From: Deltaproteobacteria bacterium GWB2_55_19
GTDB lineage: Bacteria; Desulfobacterota; GWC2-55-46
Length of the DNA stretch: 64,000 nt
NCBI GenBank assembly: GCA_001797465.1
Contig: MGPQ01000010.1
Span: forward strand, 1-64,000
Direction of reading: 5' to 3'
Position 1 is the stretch's first letter, and the number at the start of each line of letters is the position of its first letter. The notes beneath the pieces are model-generated. The model was not told the DNA's origin, did not search any database, and saw nothing but the letters and a program-made list of their open reading frames with translations. Positions 25,694 through 34,226 of the stretch are shown here, piece after piece. Position numbers and translations under genes: made by a program.

Positions 25694-26698
25694 TTAGTAT
25701 ATCTCCCCCCTAAACCCGCTCGACTTCGTCACGCTTCCAGAGGAATCGACTATCACCCCTTCGACATCCGGCAATCTTTCTATCAGCTCCATCCCTTTCT
25801 CCGGCCCCATGACAAATACGGCGGTCGAGAGCGCGTCAGCGAGCGTCGGGTCCTTGGCGATGATTGTCGCGGACCGCGTCCCCTCTGCCGGTAACCCGGT
25901 CTTCGGGTTTAATATGTGGTGGTATCTTTTCCCGTTGATCTCAAAAAACCTCTCGTAGTCCCCGGAGGTCGCGACAGCCCCGTTGTAGACTCTCACTTTT
26001 CCGAGGAGCCTCTTTTCCCTCGGGTGCTGGATGCCTATTGAGAAGGGCTCCTTTTCTCCTTTCTGGAAGACGACCATGTCGCCGCCCGCGTGTATTATGC
26101 CGCGCTCCACACCCTCTCTTTTAAGCGCCTCGACGGCCTTGTTTACAATGTACCCCTTTGCAACGCCGCCGAGGTTCAGGTACATGCCTTTTCTCTTGAG
26201 CCTGGCCTTTGAAGCGGCTTCCTCTACCTCTATCTCCCTGTAGTCCACGAGCGGCAGGAGCTTCCCTATCTCCTCCCTCAAAGGTACAACCCCTTTTTCG
26301 CCGGAATACCCCCATGCCTTCCCGAGGACTCCGACCGTCGGATCGAACGCGCCGCCGGATAATTCGGCTACAAGGACGGCTGTCTTGAGCACCTCTATCG
26401 TATCCGGCGAGACCCGGACCGACTCGCCCGCGTTCTTTGAAATCCTCGCAACGTCGCTATCAGTCTTATACGCGCTCAATAACCCTTCGAGCCTCTGTAT
26501 CTCGGTAAAGGCCGTCTCTGCGGCCCTATCGGAGTTGTCTTCCGGACCCTCCATGATGGTGACCTGCACTATGGTCCCCATCATGGCGCGGCTTATGGTG
26601 ACGGAGTCTTTCTGGCGGTCTTTGAAGAGAGATACGGCAAGGATGGAGAGTACTGAGAGGACGATGAGCGCGTAGGTTATCTTTTTTTTGAGGTCCAT
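25694..26698 (-). CDS. apbE: FAD:protein FMN transferase (ApbE family)
   Basis: 334 residues. An N-terminal membrane helix (TYALIVLSVLSILAVSLF) serves as anchor or signal without a clear lipobox Cys. Then MGTIVQVTI, the Thr/Ser-rich FAD site with FDPTVGVLGKAWG, LNLGGVAKGYIVNKAVEAL, IHAGGDMVV, HHILNPKTGLPA and ADALSTAVFVMG follow in family order. It attaches FMN covalently to Thr of periplasmic flavoproteins such as Rnf/Nqr subunits, neither of which is in the window. No Shine-Dalgarno precedes the ATG. Confidence 0.94.
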   Translation of the reverse strand: MDLKKKITYALIVLSVLSILAVSLFKDRQKDSVTISRAMMGTIVQVTIMEGPEDNSDRAAETAFTEIQRLEGLLSAYKTDSDVARISKNAGESVRVSPDTIEVLKTAVLVAELSGGAFDPTVGVLGKAWGYSGEKGVVPLREEIGKLLPLVDYREIEVEEAASKARLKRKGMYLNLGGVAKGYIVNKAVEALKREGVERGIIHAGGDMVVFQKGEKEPFSIGIQHPREKRLLGKVRVYNGAVATSGDYERFFEINGKRYHHILNPKTGLPAEGTRSATIIAKDPTLADALSTAVFVMGPEKGMELIERLPDVEGVIVDSSGSVTKSSGFRGEIY

Positions 26699-26712
26699 GG
26701 GGGACGCAAATT

Positions 26713-26756
26713 AAAAAAGGCCGGGCTTTCTCCTGAAACTGAAAACCCGGCCTTTG
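26713..26756 (-). terminator. Intrinsic terminator after the DksA-like gene
   Basis: AAAGGCCGGG and CCCGGCCTTT pair around a 20-base A/T-rich loop. On the minus strand the stem is followed by TTTTTTAATTT. It separates the DksA-like gene from apbE. Confidence 0.85.
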
Positions 26757-26788
26757 TTTTTTATTTATACTGGACTAAAAATGCCCGG

Positions 26789-27373
26789 TCAGAACTCCTC
26801 TTCGTCGGATTCGGACCTCTCCATAATGCCGAGACCCGTATCTTCCTCGTACCTGCCCCCTTTGATCTTGAGCTCCCGTTCGTTCTTTGACTGGCACTCG
26901 ACGCATACGCGCGTGAACGGCAGGGCCCGGAGCCTGTCTTCGGCTATCGGCTCCCCGCACTCCTCACACCCGCCGTAGCTTGTGTCCTTTATGCGCTCAA
27001 GGGCGTCTTCTATCTCCGAGAGCTTGTCGCGGTCGCGGTCGCCAAGCATGAGCGTCAGCTCCCTTTCCCTTTCGATCGAGGCGATGTCGTATATGTCGCC
27101 GATCTCGTGCTTGAGGACGTTCGATTCGCTCTTTACCTTCTGGGAGACCTCCTGGAGTATCTTTTCCTTGGCGTCCAGTAGCTTCTGGGTCATCTCTTTC
27201 TTGAACGGGATCTTTGACTTCGGCTTCTCTGCTGTCTTCGCCTTGGGCACTGTTTTGCTCATGACCTTTTCTGACGAGGGCTTCTTTGCAGAGACCTTCT
27301 CGGACTTTGGGGTTGTCTCCCTTTTTGCTGGGGAAGTTGCGGTTTTCTTTGTCTTATTATTTGTCTTCGGCAT
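26789..27373 (-). CDS. DksA/TraR-family zinc-finger protein with long basic N-terminal tail
   Basis: 194 residues. The C-terminal half is a DksA/TraR protein: coiled helix (RERELTLMLGDRDRDKLSEIEDALERI), C4 zinc finger CEECG and CVECQ, and an acidic tail (SESDEEEF). The first ~65 residues are a low-complexity Lys/Ser/Thr/Pro tail (KKTATSPAKRETTPKSEK and similar) like histone-H1-type or AlgP-type tails. DksA proteins bind the RNA polymerase secondary channel. The coiled-coil tip Asp pair of DksA maps near DRDRD. A leaderless promoter precedes it. Confidence 0.9.
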   Translation of the reverse strand: MPKTNNKTKKTATSPAKRETTPKSEKVSAKKPSSEKVMSKTVPKAKTAEKPKSKIPFKKEMTQKLLDAKEKILQEVSQKVKSESNVLKHEIGDIYDIASIERERELTLMLGDRDRDKLSEIEDALERIKDTSYGGCEECGEPIAEDRLRALPFTRVCVECQSKNERELKIKGGRYEEDTGLGIMERSESDEEEF

Positions 27374-27381
27374 AGGGCGAA

Positions 27382-27409
27382 ATTATACAGTTTTTTGAGA
27401 CTATGTCAA
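27382..27409 (-). promoter_or_regulatory. Promoter of the DksA-like gene, leaderless arrangement
   Basis: Minus strand TTGACA (27404-27409), 16-base spacer, TATAAT (27382-27387): both boxes perfect. The ATG (27373) follows only eight bases after the -10, and no Shine-Dalgarno exists, so the mRNA most likely begins at or next to the A of ATG. Confidence 0.8.
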
Positions 27410-27511
27410 TATTTTTGTCATTGTGCCATAAAGGCAGGCATTAAATCGGCTAATGTACTCGCCCATTTAAAATCCGGAATAAAATCAACCTCTTTGCCTC
27501 CAAGAGGCATA

Positions 27512-27541
27512 TTGACAGCCTCTCCCCCGTTAATATAGAAT
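27512..27541 (+). promoter_or_regulatory. mnmG promoter
   Basis: TTGACA (27512-27517), 18-base spacer, TAGAAT (27536-27541). Predicted start near 27548, before the GGGGGAG at 27576-27582 that should serve as Shine-Dalgarno for mnmG. Confidence 0.75.
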
Positions 27542-27585
27542 ATCGTTTTAGTTTTTAACGGTAAATTACCGCTCCGGGGGGAGTT

Positions 27586-29454
27586 ATCAGATACGACTGC
27601 ATCGTTATAGGCGGCGGACACGCCGGGTGCGAGGCCTCTCTCGCCTCTGCGCGTATGGGTCTTTCCACCCTCCTCGTCACCATGAACCTCGACACCATCG
27701 GCCAGATGTCCTGCAACCCGGCGATAGGCGGCATCGCCAAGGGCCACCTGGTAAAGGAGATTGACGCGCTCGGCGGCGAGATGGCGAAAGCGATAGATGA
27801 CGCCTCTATACAGTTCCGGACGTTGAACGACTCCAAGGGCCCTGCTGTGCGCGCCACGCGCGCGCAGGCAGACAGGTCCGCTTACAGGCAGAGGATGAAG
27901 TCCGTTGTCGAGAAGAGCTCGAATCTTCATCTGAGGCAGGGTGTCGTGGATTCCATCATAGTGGAAGCAAGGCGCGTCATTGGCCTGAAACTCAATGACG
28001 GAGAGGTCCTGGATACAGGGGCCGTCATCGTCACCACCGGCACGTTCTTAAAAGGCCTCATCCACATCGGCCTCCATAATTACCCCGGCGGCAGGGCAGG
28101 AGACTCCGCGAGCTTCGGCCTATCGGACTCCTTAAGGTCGCTCGGCTTTTCCATGGGGCGCATGAAGACCGGCACCTGCCCGAGGCTCGACAGCAGGACT
28201 ATCGATTATTCAAGGGTCGAAGAACAGGCACTCCAGCCCCTTGAGGAGCTCAAGCCCTTCTCCTTCACCTCGCCGCCGATATCGAGGAAAATGCTCCCCT
28301 GCCATATAACCTATACAAACGACGCCACTCACAGGGTAATCCGTGAAAACCTTGAAAGATCGCCGCTTTATAGCGGCATTATAGAGGGCATAGGCCCCCG
28401 GTACTGCCCCTCCATAGAAGACAAGGTCATAAAATTCCCATTAAGGACCCGCCATCAGGTCTTCCTCGAACCAGAGGGGTACGATACCTTTGAAGTCTAC
28501 CCAAATGGCCTCTCCACCTCTCTCCCAATCGATATCCAGTATGAATTTCTTAAGACTATCAATGGGTTAGAAGATGTGGAGGTCTTGCGCCCCGGCTACG
28601 CCATAGAGTACGACTATGTAGACCCGACTGAGCTTAAGCTCACGCTTGAGACGAAACGCGTTGAAGGGCTCTACCTTGCCGGCCAGATAAACGGCACCTC
28701 AGGCTACGAAGAGGCCGCGGCTCAGGGGCTCATGGCCGGGATGAACGCGGCGCTCAAACTAAAATTCAGGCCTCCGCTCGTACTCGACAGGTCCGAGGCC
28801 TACATCGGCGTCATGATAGACGACCTCGTCACAAAGGGCACCAGGGAACCTTACCGGATGTTCACCTCCCGCGCTGAGTACCGCCTCATCCTCAGGGAAG
28901 ATAACGCCGAGACAAGGCTACGCGAAAAGGGGTTTGAAGCCGGGCTCGTAAAAGAAGACGTTTACGCCTCCTTCCTCCTGAAAAAAGAGGCGCTCGATGG
29001 ACTGGCCCGCCTTATTGAGCGCGAGCGCATAAACCCGACCCAGGAGGTGAACTCGGCCCTCATCAATCTCGGCTCTACGGAATTAAAGAAGTCCAGCACC
29101 TTAAAAGAGCTCCTCCGTAGACCCGGGATGGACCTTAAAACCGTCCTCTCCCTCAAGGGCCTGCCAAATACCGCCCCCCCTTCCATCGCCGAGGCGATTG
29201 AGGTCGAGGTCAAATACGAAGGCTATATCAAGAGACAGAACGAGGAGACCGGAAGGTTCAAAAAAATAGAAGGCATTAGGATACCCCAAGGCATCATTTT
29301 CGAAGAGGTCTCTGGGCTCTCGTCTGAAATAAGGGAGAAGCTCAGGAAGACCAGACCCGAGTCCATTGGACAGGCATCGAGGATATCAGGCGTGACACCC
29401 GCCGCCATCTCCATGCTAATGGTCCACCTTAAAAAGATAGGCACCTACGGTTAA
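27586..29454 (+). CDS. mnmG: tRNA uridine 5-carboxymethylaminomethyl modification enzyme MnmG
   Basis: About 622 residues. The FAD motif [16 protein letters not shown] lies upstream of the first ATG (27655), so the protein must begin earlier. The frame is closed by TAA at 27562, and between the two there is no ATG, GTG or TTG. The likely start is ATC at 27586, right after GGGGGAG, giving (M)[13 protein letters not shown] at 27565 is the other option, or a sequencing error. Family motifs follow: [56 protein letters not shown]. It works with MnmE on tRNA wobble uridine. Confidence 0.93.
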   Translation: MRYDCIVIGGGHAGCEASLASARMGLSTLLVTMNLDTIGQMSCNPAIGGIAKGHLVKEIDALGGEMAKAIDDASIQFRTLNDSKGPAVRATRAQADRSAYRQRMKSVVEKSSNLHLRQGVVDSIIVEARRVIGLKLNDGEVLDTGAVIVTTGTFLKGLIHIGLHNYPGGRAGDSASFGLSDSLRSLGFSMGRMKTGTCPRLDSRTIDYSRVEEQALQPLEELKPFSFTSPPISRKMLPCHITYTNDATHRVIRENLERSPLYSGIIEGIGPRYCPSIEDKVIKFPLRTRHQVFLEPEGYDTFEVYPNGLSTSLPIDIQYEFLKTINGLEDVEVLRPGYAIEYDYVDPTELKLTLETKRVEGLYLAGQINGTSGYEEAAAQGLMAGMNAALKLKFRPPLVLDRSEAYIGVMIDDLVTKGTREPYRMFTSRAEYRLILREDNAETRLREKGFEAGLVKEDVYASFLLKKEALDGLARLIERERINPTQEVNSALINLGSTELKKSSTLKELLRRPGMDLKTVLSLKGLPNTAPPSIAEAIEVEVKYEGYIKRQNEETGRFKKIEGIRIPQGIIFEEVSGLSSEIREKLRKTRPESIGQASRISGVTPAAISMLMVHLKKIGTYG

Positions 29455-29455
29455 A

Positions 29456-29471
29456 TGTTCCACGTGGAACA
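29456..29471. other. parS: parS site 1
   Basis: Perfect 16-base palindrome TGTTCCACGTGGAACA, a ParB-binding parS sequence, two bases after the mnmG stop. Confidence 0.93.
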
Positions 29472-29507
29472 TTTAACCGTATATCCCTCATAAAACTCTT
29501 TCCAGAG

Positions 29508-30191
29508 GTGTTCCACGTGGAACATTTAGTCAAGGCAAACGAAATAGAATTAAAGACCCTTCTCAGGCGTGGGGCAGAAGGGCTCGGCGTTATTTTGTCT
29601 GAAGAAGCTGTCTCAAGGTTTATGGAGTATCTCAAGGAGCTCAAGGCCTGGAACAGAAAGGTCAACCTTACGGCGATCGAGGAGGAGAGGGAGATAATTA
29701 TAAGACATTTTCTTGATTCTCTCACGCCCTACGCCTTTCTTGAGGGAGCGGGGAGGCTCCTGGACATTGGCGCGGGCGGGGGTTTTCCGGGGATACCCTT
29801 AAAAATAGCTACCCCTTCGATGTATGTCTGCCTGATTGATTCAGTATCAAAAAAGGTCCACTTCATGCGTCACGTTATAAGGAAACTCGGGCTTGTGGGC
29901 ATAGACGCGGAGTCAGTAAGGGCAGAGGACTTGGGTTTTATAGAAAAAAACCGGGGCAAATTCGACGTTGTCACGTCCAGGGCCTTTACAGAACTAACGG
30001 GCTTTGTTGAGGTGGCCCTGCCATACCTCAGGCCCAGCGGGCGTATTATAGCAGTCAAGGGGCCGAGTGTGGCCGAAGAGATCGCCCATCTTAAAGACTT
30101 CCCTGGTATAACGGGGATCGAGACCCATAGAATCAAGACACCCTTCTCAAAGAGGGAGACTACGATAGTAGTGATAAAGAAGGCAGAGTAA
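29508..30191 (+). CDS. rsmG: 16S rRNA (guanine-527-N7) methyltransferase RsmG
   Basis: 227 residues from GTG 29508. Domains: ELKAWNRKVNLTAIEEEREIIIRHFLDSL, SAM motif LLDIGAGGGFPGIPLKIA, LIDSVSKKVHFMRHV, VVTSRAFTEL, and a C-terminal GRIIAVKGP. It methylates G527 of 16S rRNA. The GTG lies one base before parS site 2, so the first residues (M-F-H-V-E-H) are encoded by the parS palindrome itself. No other start exists until a Met about 44 residues in, which would remove conserved sequence. Confidence 0.94.
   Translation: MFHVEHLVKANEIELKTLLRRGAEGLGVILSEEAVSRFMEYLKELKAWNRKVNLTAIEEEREIIIRHFLDSLTPYAFLEGAGRLLDIGAGGGFPGIPLKIATPSMYVCLIDSVSKKVHFMRHVIRKLGLVGIDAESVRAEDLGFIEKNRGKFDVVTSRAFTELTGFVEVALPYLRPSGRIIAVKGPSVAEEIAHLKDFPGITGIETHRIKTPFSKRETTIVVIKKAE
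29509..29524. other. parS: parS site 2, inside the rsmG start
   Basis: TGTTCCACGTGGAACA, identical to site 1, 53 bases downstream of it. It overlaps the GTG initiation codon and first five codons of rsmG, so ParB binding or spreading could affect rsmG transcription. Confidence 0.93.
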
Positions 30192-30203
30192 TCCCCCCTC
30201 AGT

Positions 30204-30221
30204 CCCCCTTTAGAAAGGGGG
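30204..30221. repeat. Short hairpin after rsmG
   Basis: CCCCCTTT-AG-AAAGGGGG, 13 bases after the rsmG stop. It belongs to the CCCTC-type intergenic hairpins of this window; no T-run, so termination is doubtful. Confidence 0.5.
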
Positions 30222-30240
30222 AAGTGTCATTAAGATGGGA

Positions 30241-30256
30241 TGTTCCACGTGGAACA
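30241..30256. other. parS: parS site 3, before parA
   Basis: TGTTCCACGTGGAACA, identical to sites 1 and 2, 74 bases before the parA start, between rsmG and parA. Confidence 0.93.
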
Positions 30257-30330
30257 TCTCCTGAAGGTACATTTCTCTTGCAATCTCCCTGAAAACTGTT
30301 TTAAACTTTCCCGAACCTCAAAGGATGGAC

Positions 30331-31095
30331 ATGGGCCGTATAATCTCGATAGCGAACCAGAAGGGTGGGGTCGGCAAGACCACGACCGCCGTGAACCTTG
30401 CCGCCTCGCTTGCCGTCGCTGAAAAAAAGGTCCTTTTGATAGACTTCGACCCCCAGGGAAACGCCACAAGCGGACTTGGGGAGTCTAAGAACGGCTCGAG
30501 CGGCATCTATCACGCCATGATAGAGCAGGCCGACCTCCGTGCGATCCTCAAGAACACGGAGCTACGCTTCCTTAAGCTCATCCCGTCGTCCATAGACCTC
30601 ATAGGCGCCGAGGTCGAGCTTGTAGACGACCCGCAAAGGGAGTACAGGCTAAAAAGCTGTCTAACGACTATCAAGGACCACTTCGACTACGTCATCATTG
30701 ACTGCCCGCCTTCTTTAAGCCTCCTTACTGTAAACGCCCTTGTGGCATCGAACTCGGTCCTCATACCCCTCCAGTGCGAGTATTACGCCCTCGAAGGCAT
30801 AAGCCAGATAATGAGGACCATAGAGCTGATAAAGGCAAAGCTCAATCCGGCCCTTGAGATAGAAGGCATACTCCTTACCATGTTCGATTCCAGAAATAAC
30901 CTCGCGCACCAGGTCGAGGACGACATAAGGGAGCACTTCAAGGAAAAGACCTTCAAGACCGTGATACCGAGGAATGTGCGCCTGTCAGAGTCCCCATCAT
31001 TCGGGAAACCCGTAATACTCTATGACGTCCACTCGAGGGGGGCGCTAAGCTACATGGAGCTCGCCAAAGAGATAATCATTGGCGACCGTTCTTAA
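30331..31095 (+). CDS. parA: Chromosome-partitioning ATPase ParA (Soj)
   Basis: 254 residues from ATG 30331 (AAGGA five bases ahead; ATG 30325 is too close to it). Deviant Walker A: IANQKGGVGKTTTAVNLAAS. Walker A': VLLIDFDPQGNATSGLG. Walker B: YVIIDCPPSLSLLTVNAL. It is short and lacks the N-terminal HTH of plasmid type Ia ParA, so it is the chromosomal Soj type. It forms ATP-dependent dimers on DNA and moves ParB-parS complexes. parB follows after 42 bases. Confidence 0.97.
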   Translation: MGRIISIANQKGGVGKTTTAVNLAASLAVAEKKVLLIDFDPQGNATSGLGESKNGSSGIYHAMIEQADLRAILKNTELRFLKLIPSSIDLIGAEVELVDDPQREYRLKSCLTTIKDHFDYVIIDCPPSLSLLTVNALVASNSVLIPLQCEYYALEGISQIMRTIELIKAKLNPALEIEGILLTMFDSRNNLAHQVEDDIREHFKEKTFKTVIPRNVRLSESPSFGKPVILYDVHSRGALSYMELAKEIIIGDRS

Positions 31096-31137
31096 ATAAC
31101 TAAATAAATCTAAACACTTACAATAAAGAGGCAGGCC

Positions 31138-32004
31138 ATGCTCAACAAAAAAAAGGTGCTTGGAAGGGGTTTAAGCGCGCTCATCGGAGAGGCACAGCCA
31201 CAGAGGGAGCCCAGAGAGGAGAGGGAAAAATTCTTTCTCTGCCCGATAACCGATATAAGCCCCAATAAGTCACAGCCGAGAAAGACGTTCGACGAGGCAA
31301 GGTTAAGGGAACTATGCGATTCTATTAAGGAAAAAGGTATTATAGAGCCCCTTGTCATAAGGAGGACGGGGAACGGATACGAGCTCATCGCCGGGGAGAG
31401 GCGCTGGAGGGCGTCCCGCATGGCCGGTCTGACGGAAGTCCCGGTAGTCGTTTTAAACGCTAACGACACAGAGGCGTTGGAGCTCGCCATCATCGAGAAC
31501 ATACAGCGGGAGGACTTGAACGCCGTAGAGGAGGCCGAGTCGTACAAGTCCCTCATGGCCTTCGGGCTCACACAGGACGAGGTCGCACTCAAGGTCGGAA
31601 AAGAGCGAGCGACGGTCGCAAACTACTTAAGGCTCCTGAAGCTCCCGACAGAAGTAAGAGACGAGATAGTCAAAGGCAACATCTCGATGGGGCACGCAAG
31701 GGCGCTTTTATCGATTGAGGGCCACTCCGCGCAGGTCGAGGCCTGCAGGGCCATAATCACAAAAGGGCTCTCTGTCCGGGAAGCAGAGGCGCTCGCGAAC
31801 CGGAGCGGTACAAAGACGATAAAGAAAAAAAGTGACGCCGAAAAAGGAGAGGGGACAGAGGTCGAGGACGAGCTCCGGGGGATATTCGGCACAAAGGTCG
31901 CGCTGAAGGAGAGGAGCGGCAAGGGAAAGATAGAGATAAACTATTATTCCGCCGATGAGCGCGAGAGGGTAATAGAGCTCCTCCGTTCAGTCAGCGGCAG
32001 CTAA
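31138..32004 (+). CDS. parB: Chromosome-partitioning protein ParB (Spo0J)
   Basis: 288 residues. Starts KKKVLGRGLSALIGE, the arginine-finger type N-terminus that stimulates ParA. Then ITDISPNKSQPRKTFDEA, the CTPase/parS motif ELIAGERRWRASRMAGL, ENIQREDLNAVEEAESY, and the HTH TQDEVALKVGKERATVANYLRLLKLP. A Ser/Lys/Glu linker leads to the C-terminal dimerisation domain (KIEINYYSADERERVIELL). It loads as a CTP clamp at the three parS sites just upstream. Confidence 0.97.
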   Translation: MLNKKKVLGRGLSALIGEAQPQREPREEREKFFLCPITDISPNKSQPRKTFDEARLRELCDSIKEKGIIEPLVIRRTGNGYELIAGERRWRASRMAGLTEVPVVVLNANDTEALELAIIENIQREDLNAVEEAESYKSLMAFGLTQDEVALKVGKERATVANYLRLLKLPTEVRDEIVKGNISMGHARALLSIEGHSAQVEACRAIITKGLSVREAEALANRSGTKTIKKKSDAEKGEGTEVEDELRGIFGTKVALKERSGKGKIEINYYSADERERVIELLRSVSGS

Positions 32005-32025
32005 TGCTTTTCTGATAGAGGGTAT

Positions 32026-32439
32026 ATGTTCAATAGAGACGGTAAGAAGAAAGAAGGAGAGGTCGTAGGCTACATCGGAAAGGGCGTGGAGATCAACGGC
32101 AGGCTCTCTTTTGAATCGACCGTCCGTATCGACGGGACCGTCAAGGGAGAGATAGAGACCTCGGGCACGCTCATCATAGGCGATAGCGGTTGCGTCGAAG
32201 GGACAATAAGGGTCGGCACGACGATAATCACCGGGGAGGTGCGCGGTATTGTCGAGGCCTCTAAAAGGGTGGAGCTCAAGTCCCCCTGCAAGCTATACGG
32301 AGATATAAAGACGCCGTCCCTCATGATAGGCGAGGGCGCGATATTCGAGGGCAACTGCACCATGACGGGGTCGAGCGGGAGAGAGACCTTCCAGTACGGG
32401 CTTAAAGGCGACGAGCCGGGCGATGGTCTGTTGCAGTAA
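32026..32439 (+). CDS. Bactofilin (polymer-forming cytoskeletal protein)
   Basis: 137 residues with GAGGG before the ATG. A short polar N-terminus leads into the right-handed beta-helix of bactofilins (GKGVEINGRLSFESTVRIDGTVKGEIETSGTLIIG is the typical first turn), ending in a brief disordered tail. Bactofilins polymerise without nucleotide. In several bacteria a bactofilin next to parAB scaffolds ParA/ParB-parS positioning, which suits its place 21 bases after parB. Confidence 0.94.
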   Translation: MFNRDGKKKEGEVVGYIGKGVEINGRLSFESTVRIDGTVKGEIETSGTLIIGDSGCVEGTIRVGTTIITGEVRGIVEASKRVELKSPCKLYGDIKTPSLMIGEGAIFEGNCTMTGSSGRETFQYGLKGDEPGDGLLQ

Positions 32440-32473
32440 AAAATATTTTCTATTTTACTAAACCATAGTCGCG

Positions 32474-32506
32474 CCCCTACCCCTCTTTTCTAAAGAGGGG
32501 TAGGGG
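32474..32506 (+). terminator. Strong hairpin after bactofilin
   Basis: A perfect 15-base stem (CCCCTACCCCTCTTT and its complement) with a TCT loop, 34 bases after the bactofilin stop. An A/T-rich stretch follows rather than a clean T-run. It could end the parAB-bactofilin transcript and also belongs to the CCCTC repeat family. Confidence 0.6.
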
Positions 32507-32570
32507 GAGATTAATTAAAAATGGATTTTATAAACCTTTACAATTGTCTGCATGACTTAAGGTTTATGAG

Positions 32571-32656
32571 ACTGGATTCCCGATAAAGGCCTCGGGAATG
32601 ACACGCAAAAACATTTATAACACTGCCATTCCGCATGTTTCAAGCGGGAATCCAGT
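32571..32656. repeat. Inverted-repeat intergenic element
   Basis: An 86-bp element with perfect 12-base ends ACTGGATTCCCG (32571-32582) and CGGGAATCCAGT (32645-32656), containing an internal CCTCGGGAATGACA. It sits between bactofilin and the ClC gene. It resembles short non-coding mobile repeats of the GGGAATGACA type. No gene within. Confidence 0.75.
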
Positions 32657-32722
32657 CCCGGCTAAGCAAGGGCGTAATCAGCCCTGAATCGAAATGCGGT
32701 CTTTGCGCATTGAAAGCCCAAA

Positions 32723-34075
32723 GTGAAAAAGAGGATCAAAGAAGAGACGGTTATATTCGTAAGCGTCTTCAAGTGGATCGTCCTCGCGACAGCCGTAGGC
32801 ATCATTACAGGTGTCTCTACAACGGTATTCGTAAGCGCCATTAACTTTGGCTCCCTCCTCGGACAAAAATACCATTACTACTACTTCCTCATGCCGCTCG
32901 GGCTACTCTTGAGCGCTGTCATTATCAAATATATCTTCCCTTCCGCCGCAGGCCACGGCGCTGACAAGGCGATAGAGGCGATACACAAGCGCTCTGGAAA
33001 GATAAAGCCGCTTGAAGTCCCTGTCGAGTTCATAAGGACCTTTCTTACACTCACCTTCGGGGGTTCAGCAGGTAAGGAAGGGCCGAGCGCGCAGATAGGC
33101 GCGGGGCTCGCCTCCATCCTTGCCGACGCGCTCCGGTTCGAGGGCACGGACAGGAGAAAGCTCGTCATCTGCGGCATAAGCGGGGCGTTCGCATCGGTCT
33201 TCGGCACGCCGCTCGCCGGCGCGATATTCGGCATGGAGGTCCTCTTTGTAGGCTCGATCCTCTACGATGTCCTCCTCCCGTCATTTGTCGCCGGGGTCAT
33301 CAGCTACCAGGTCTCTTCCTGGCTCGGGCTTACGTATTTTTACAACCCGCTCACGTTCGTGCCCGTATTCAGCCAGGCCTTCTTTATAAAAGTCATCATC
33401 GCGGGCGTCTTCTTCGGGATAGTATCCTTGATATTCGTCGAGACGCTCAAACTCGGTAAAAGACTCTCCTCAGCCATAAAGGCCCCGCTTGAGCTGAAGG
33501 CCGTATTTGCAGGGGCGGTCATGGCCGCAATCACCTATGTCCTCGGGCGCGAGTACCTCGGTCTCGGCCTCGACGTGATCCAATCCGCGCTCGAAGGGGG
33601 CGAGGTCCCCTGGTACGCGTTCCTCATGAAGTCGGCCTTTACAGGCGCAACCCTCGGCTTCGGCGGCCACGGCGGCATAGGCACTCCGATATTCTACGTC
33701 GGCGCGACAGCCGGCTCAACGCTCTCTAAAATCTTATCCGTTGACCCCTCAGTCCTCGCCGCCATAGGGTTCGTAAGCCTCCTTGCGGGCGCGGCGAATA
33801 CGCCTATAGCCGCGAGCATCATGGCAGTAGAGCTCTTCGGGCCCGAGGTCGCTCCCTACGCGGCAATCGCCTCGGTCATAAGCTTCATAATCACTGGCCA
33901 CAGGTCCGCATACCCTTCCCAGGTGCTCGCCATAAAAAAATCAGGCTCCATAAACATCGAGCTCGGGGCCGAGATCAAGGAGGCCGTCCCACAATACCAG
34001 CAAAGAGACGGAAGCCTCATCTCCTACGCTCGCCTTATCTGGGAGCTTGCCAAAAGGATAAAGAGCAAAAGATAA
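32723..34075 (+). CDS. ClC-family chloride channel/antiporter
   Basis: 450 residues from a GTG, about ten or more membrane helices. Selectivity elements: FGGSAGKEGPSAQIGAGL, whose Glu is the gating glutamate of GxEGP; GTPLAGAIFGMEVLF, where the second Glu matches the proton glutamate of H+/Cl- antiporters; and GGIGTPIFYVGATAGS. Keeping both glutamates argues for an exchanger rather than a channel. No CBS domains. No Shine-Dalgarno. A short convergent gap (150 bp, nothing found) separates it from typA. Confidence 0.93.
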   Translation: MKKRIKEETVIFVSVFKWIVLATAVGIITGVSTTVFVSAINFGSLLGQKYHYYYFLMPLGLLLSAVIIKYIFPSAAGHGADKAIEAIHKRSGKIKPLEVPVEFIRTFLTLTFGGSAGKEGPSAQIGAGLASILADALRFEGTDRRKLVICGISGAFASVFGTPLAGAIFGMEVLFVGSILYDVLLPSFVAGVISYQVSSWLGLTYFYNPLTFVPVFSQAFFIKVIIAGVFFGIVSLIFVETLKLGKRLSSAIKAPLELKAVFAGAVMAAITYVLGREYLGLGLDVIQSALEGGEVPWYAFLMKSAFTGATLGFGGHGGIGTPIFYVGATAGSTLSKILSVDPSVLAAIGFVSLLAGAANTPIAASIMAVELFGPEVAPYAAIASVISFIITGHRSAYPSQVLAIKKSGSINIELGAEIKEAVPQYQQRDGSLISYARLIWELAKRIKSKR

Positions 34076-34226
34076 AATCAAATACAAGCGGGTTTTAAGC
34101 GATGCGCCTCCCCGTAGCAGGCTGTTGATATCCAAAACCTCTGGGCTAAAAAGCCTTGAGAGCCTGCTCCGGGGAGTTAATGGGTGGCTGGGGGGTTCTA
34201 AAACCTCGGGGACAGCCTTGTTAAAA

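Noticed and set aside
27418..27930. Minus-strand frame with a plausible-looking end (INGGEAVNMPLGGKEVDFIP and onward)
   Set aside because: Most of it is antisense to mnmG. The non-overlapping 160 bases have no start with Shine-Dalgarno and the sense-strand promoter of mnmG runs through them. A degraded remnant cannot be ruled out.
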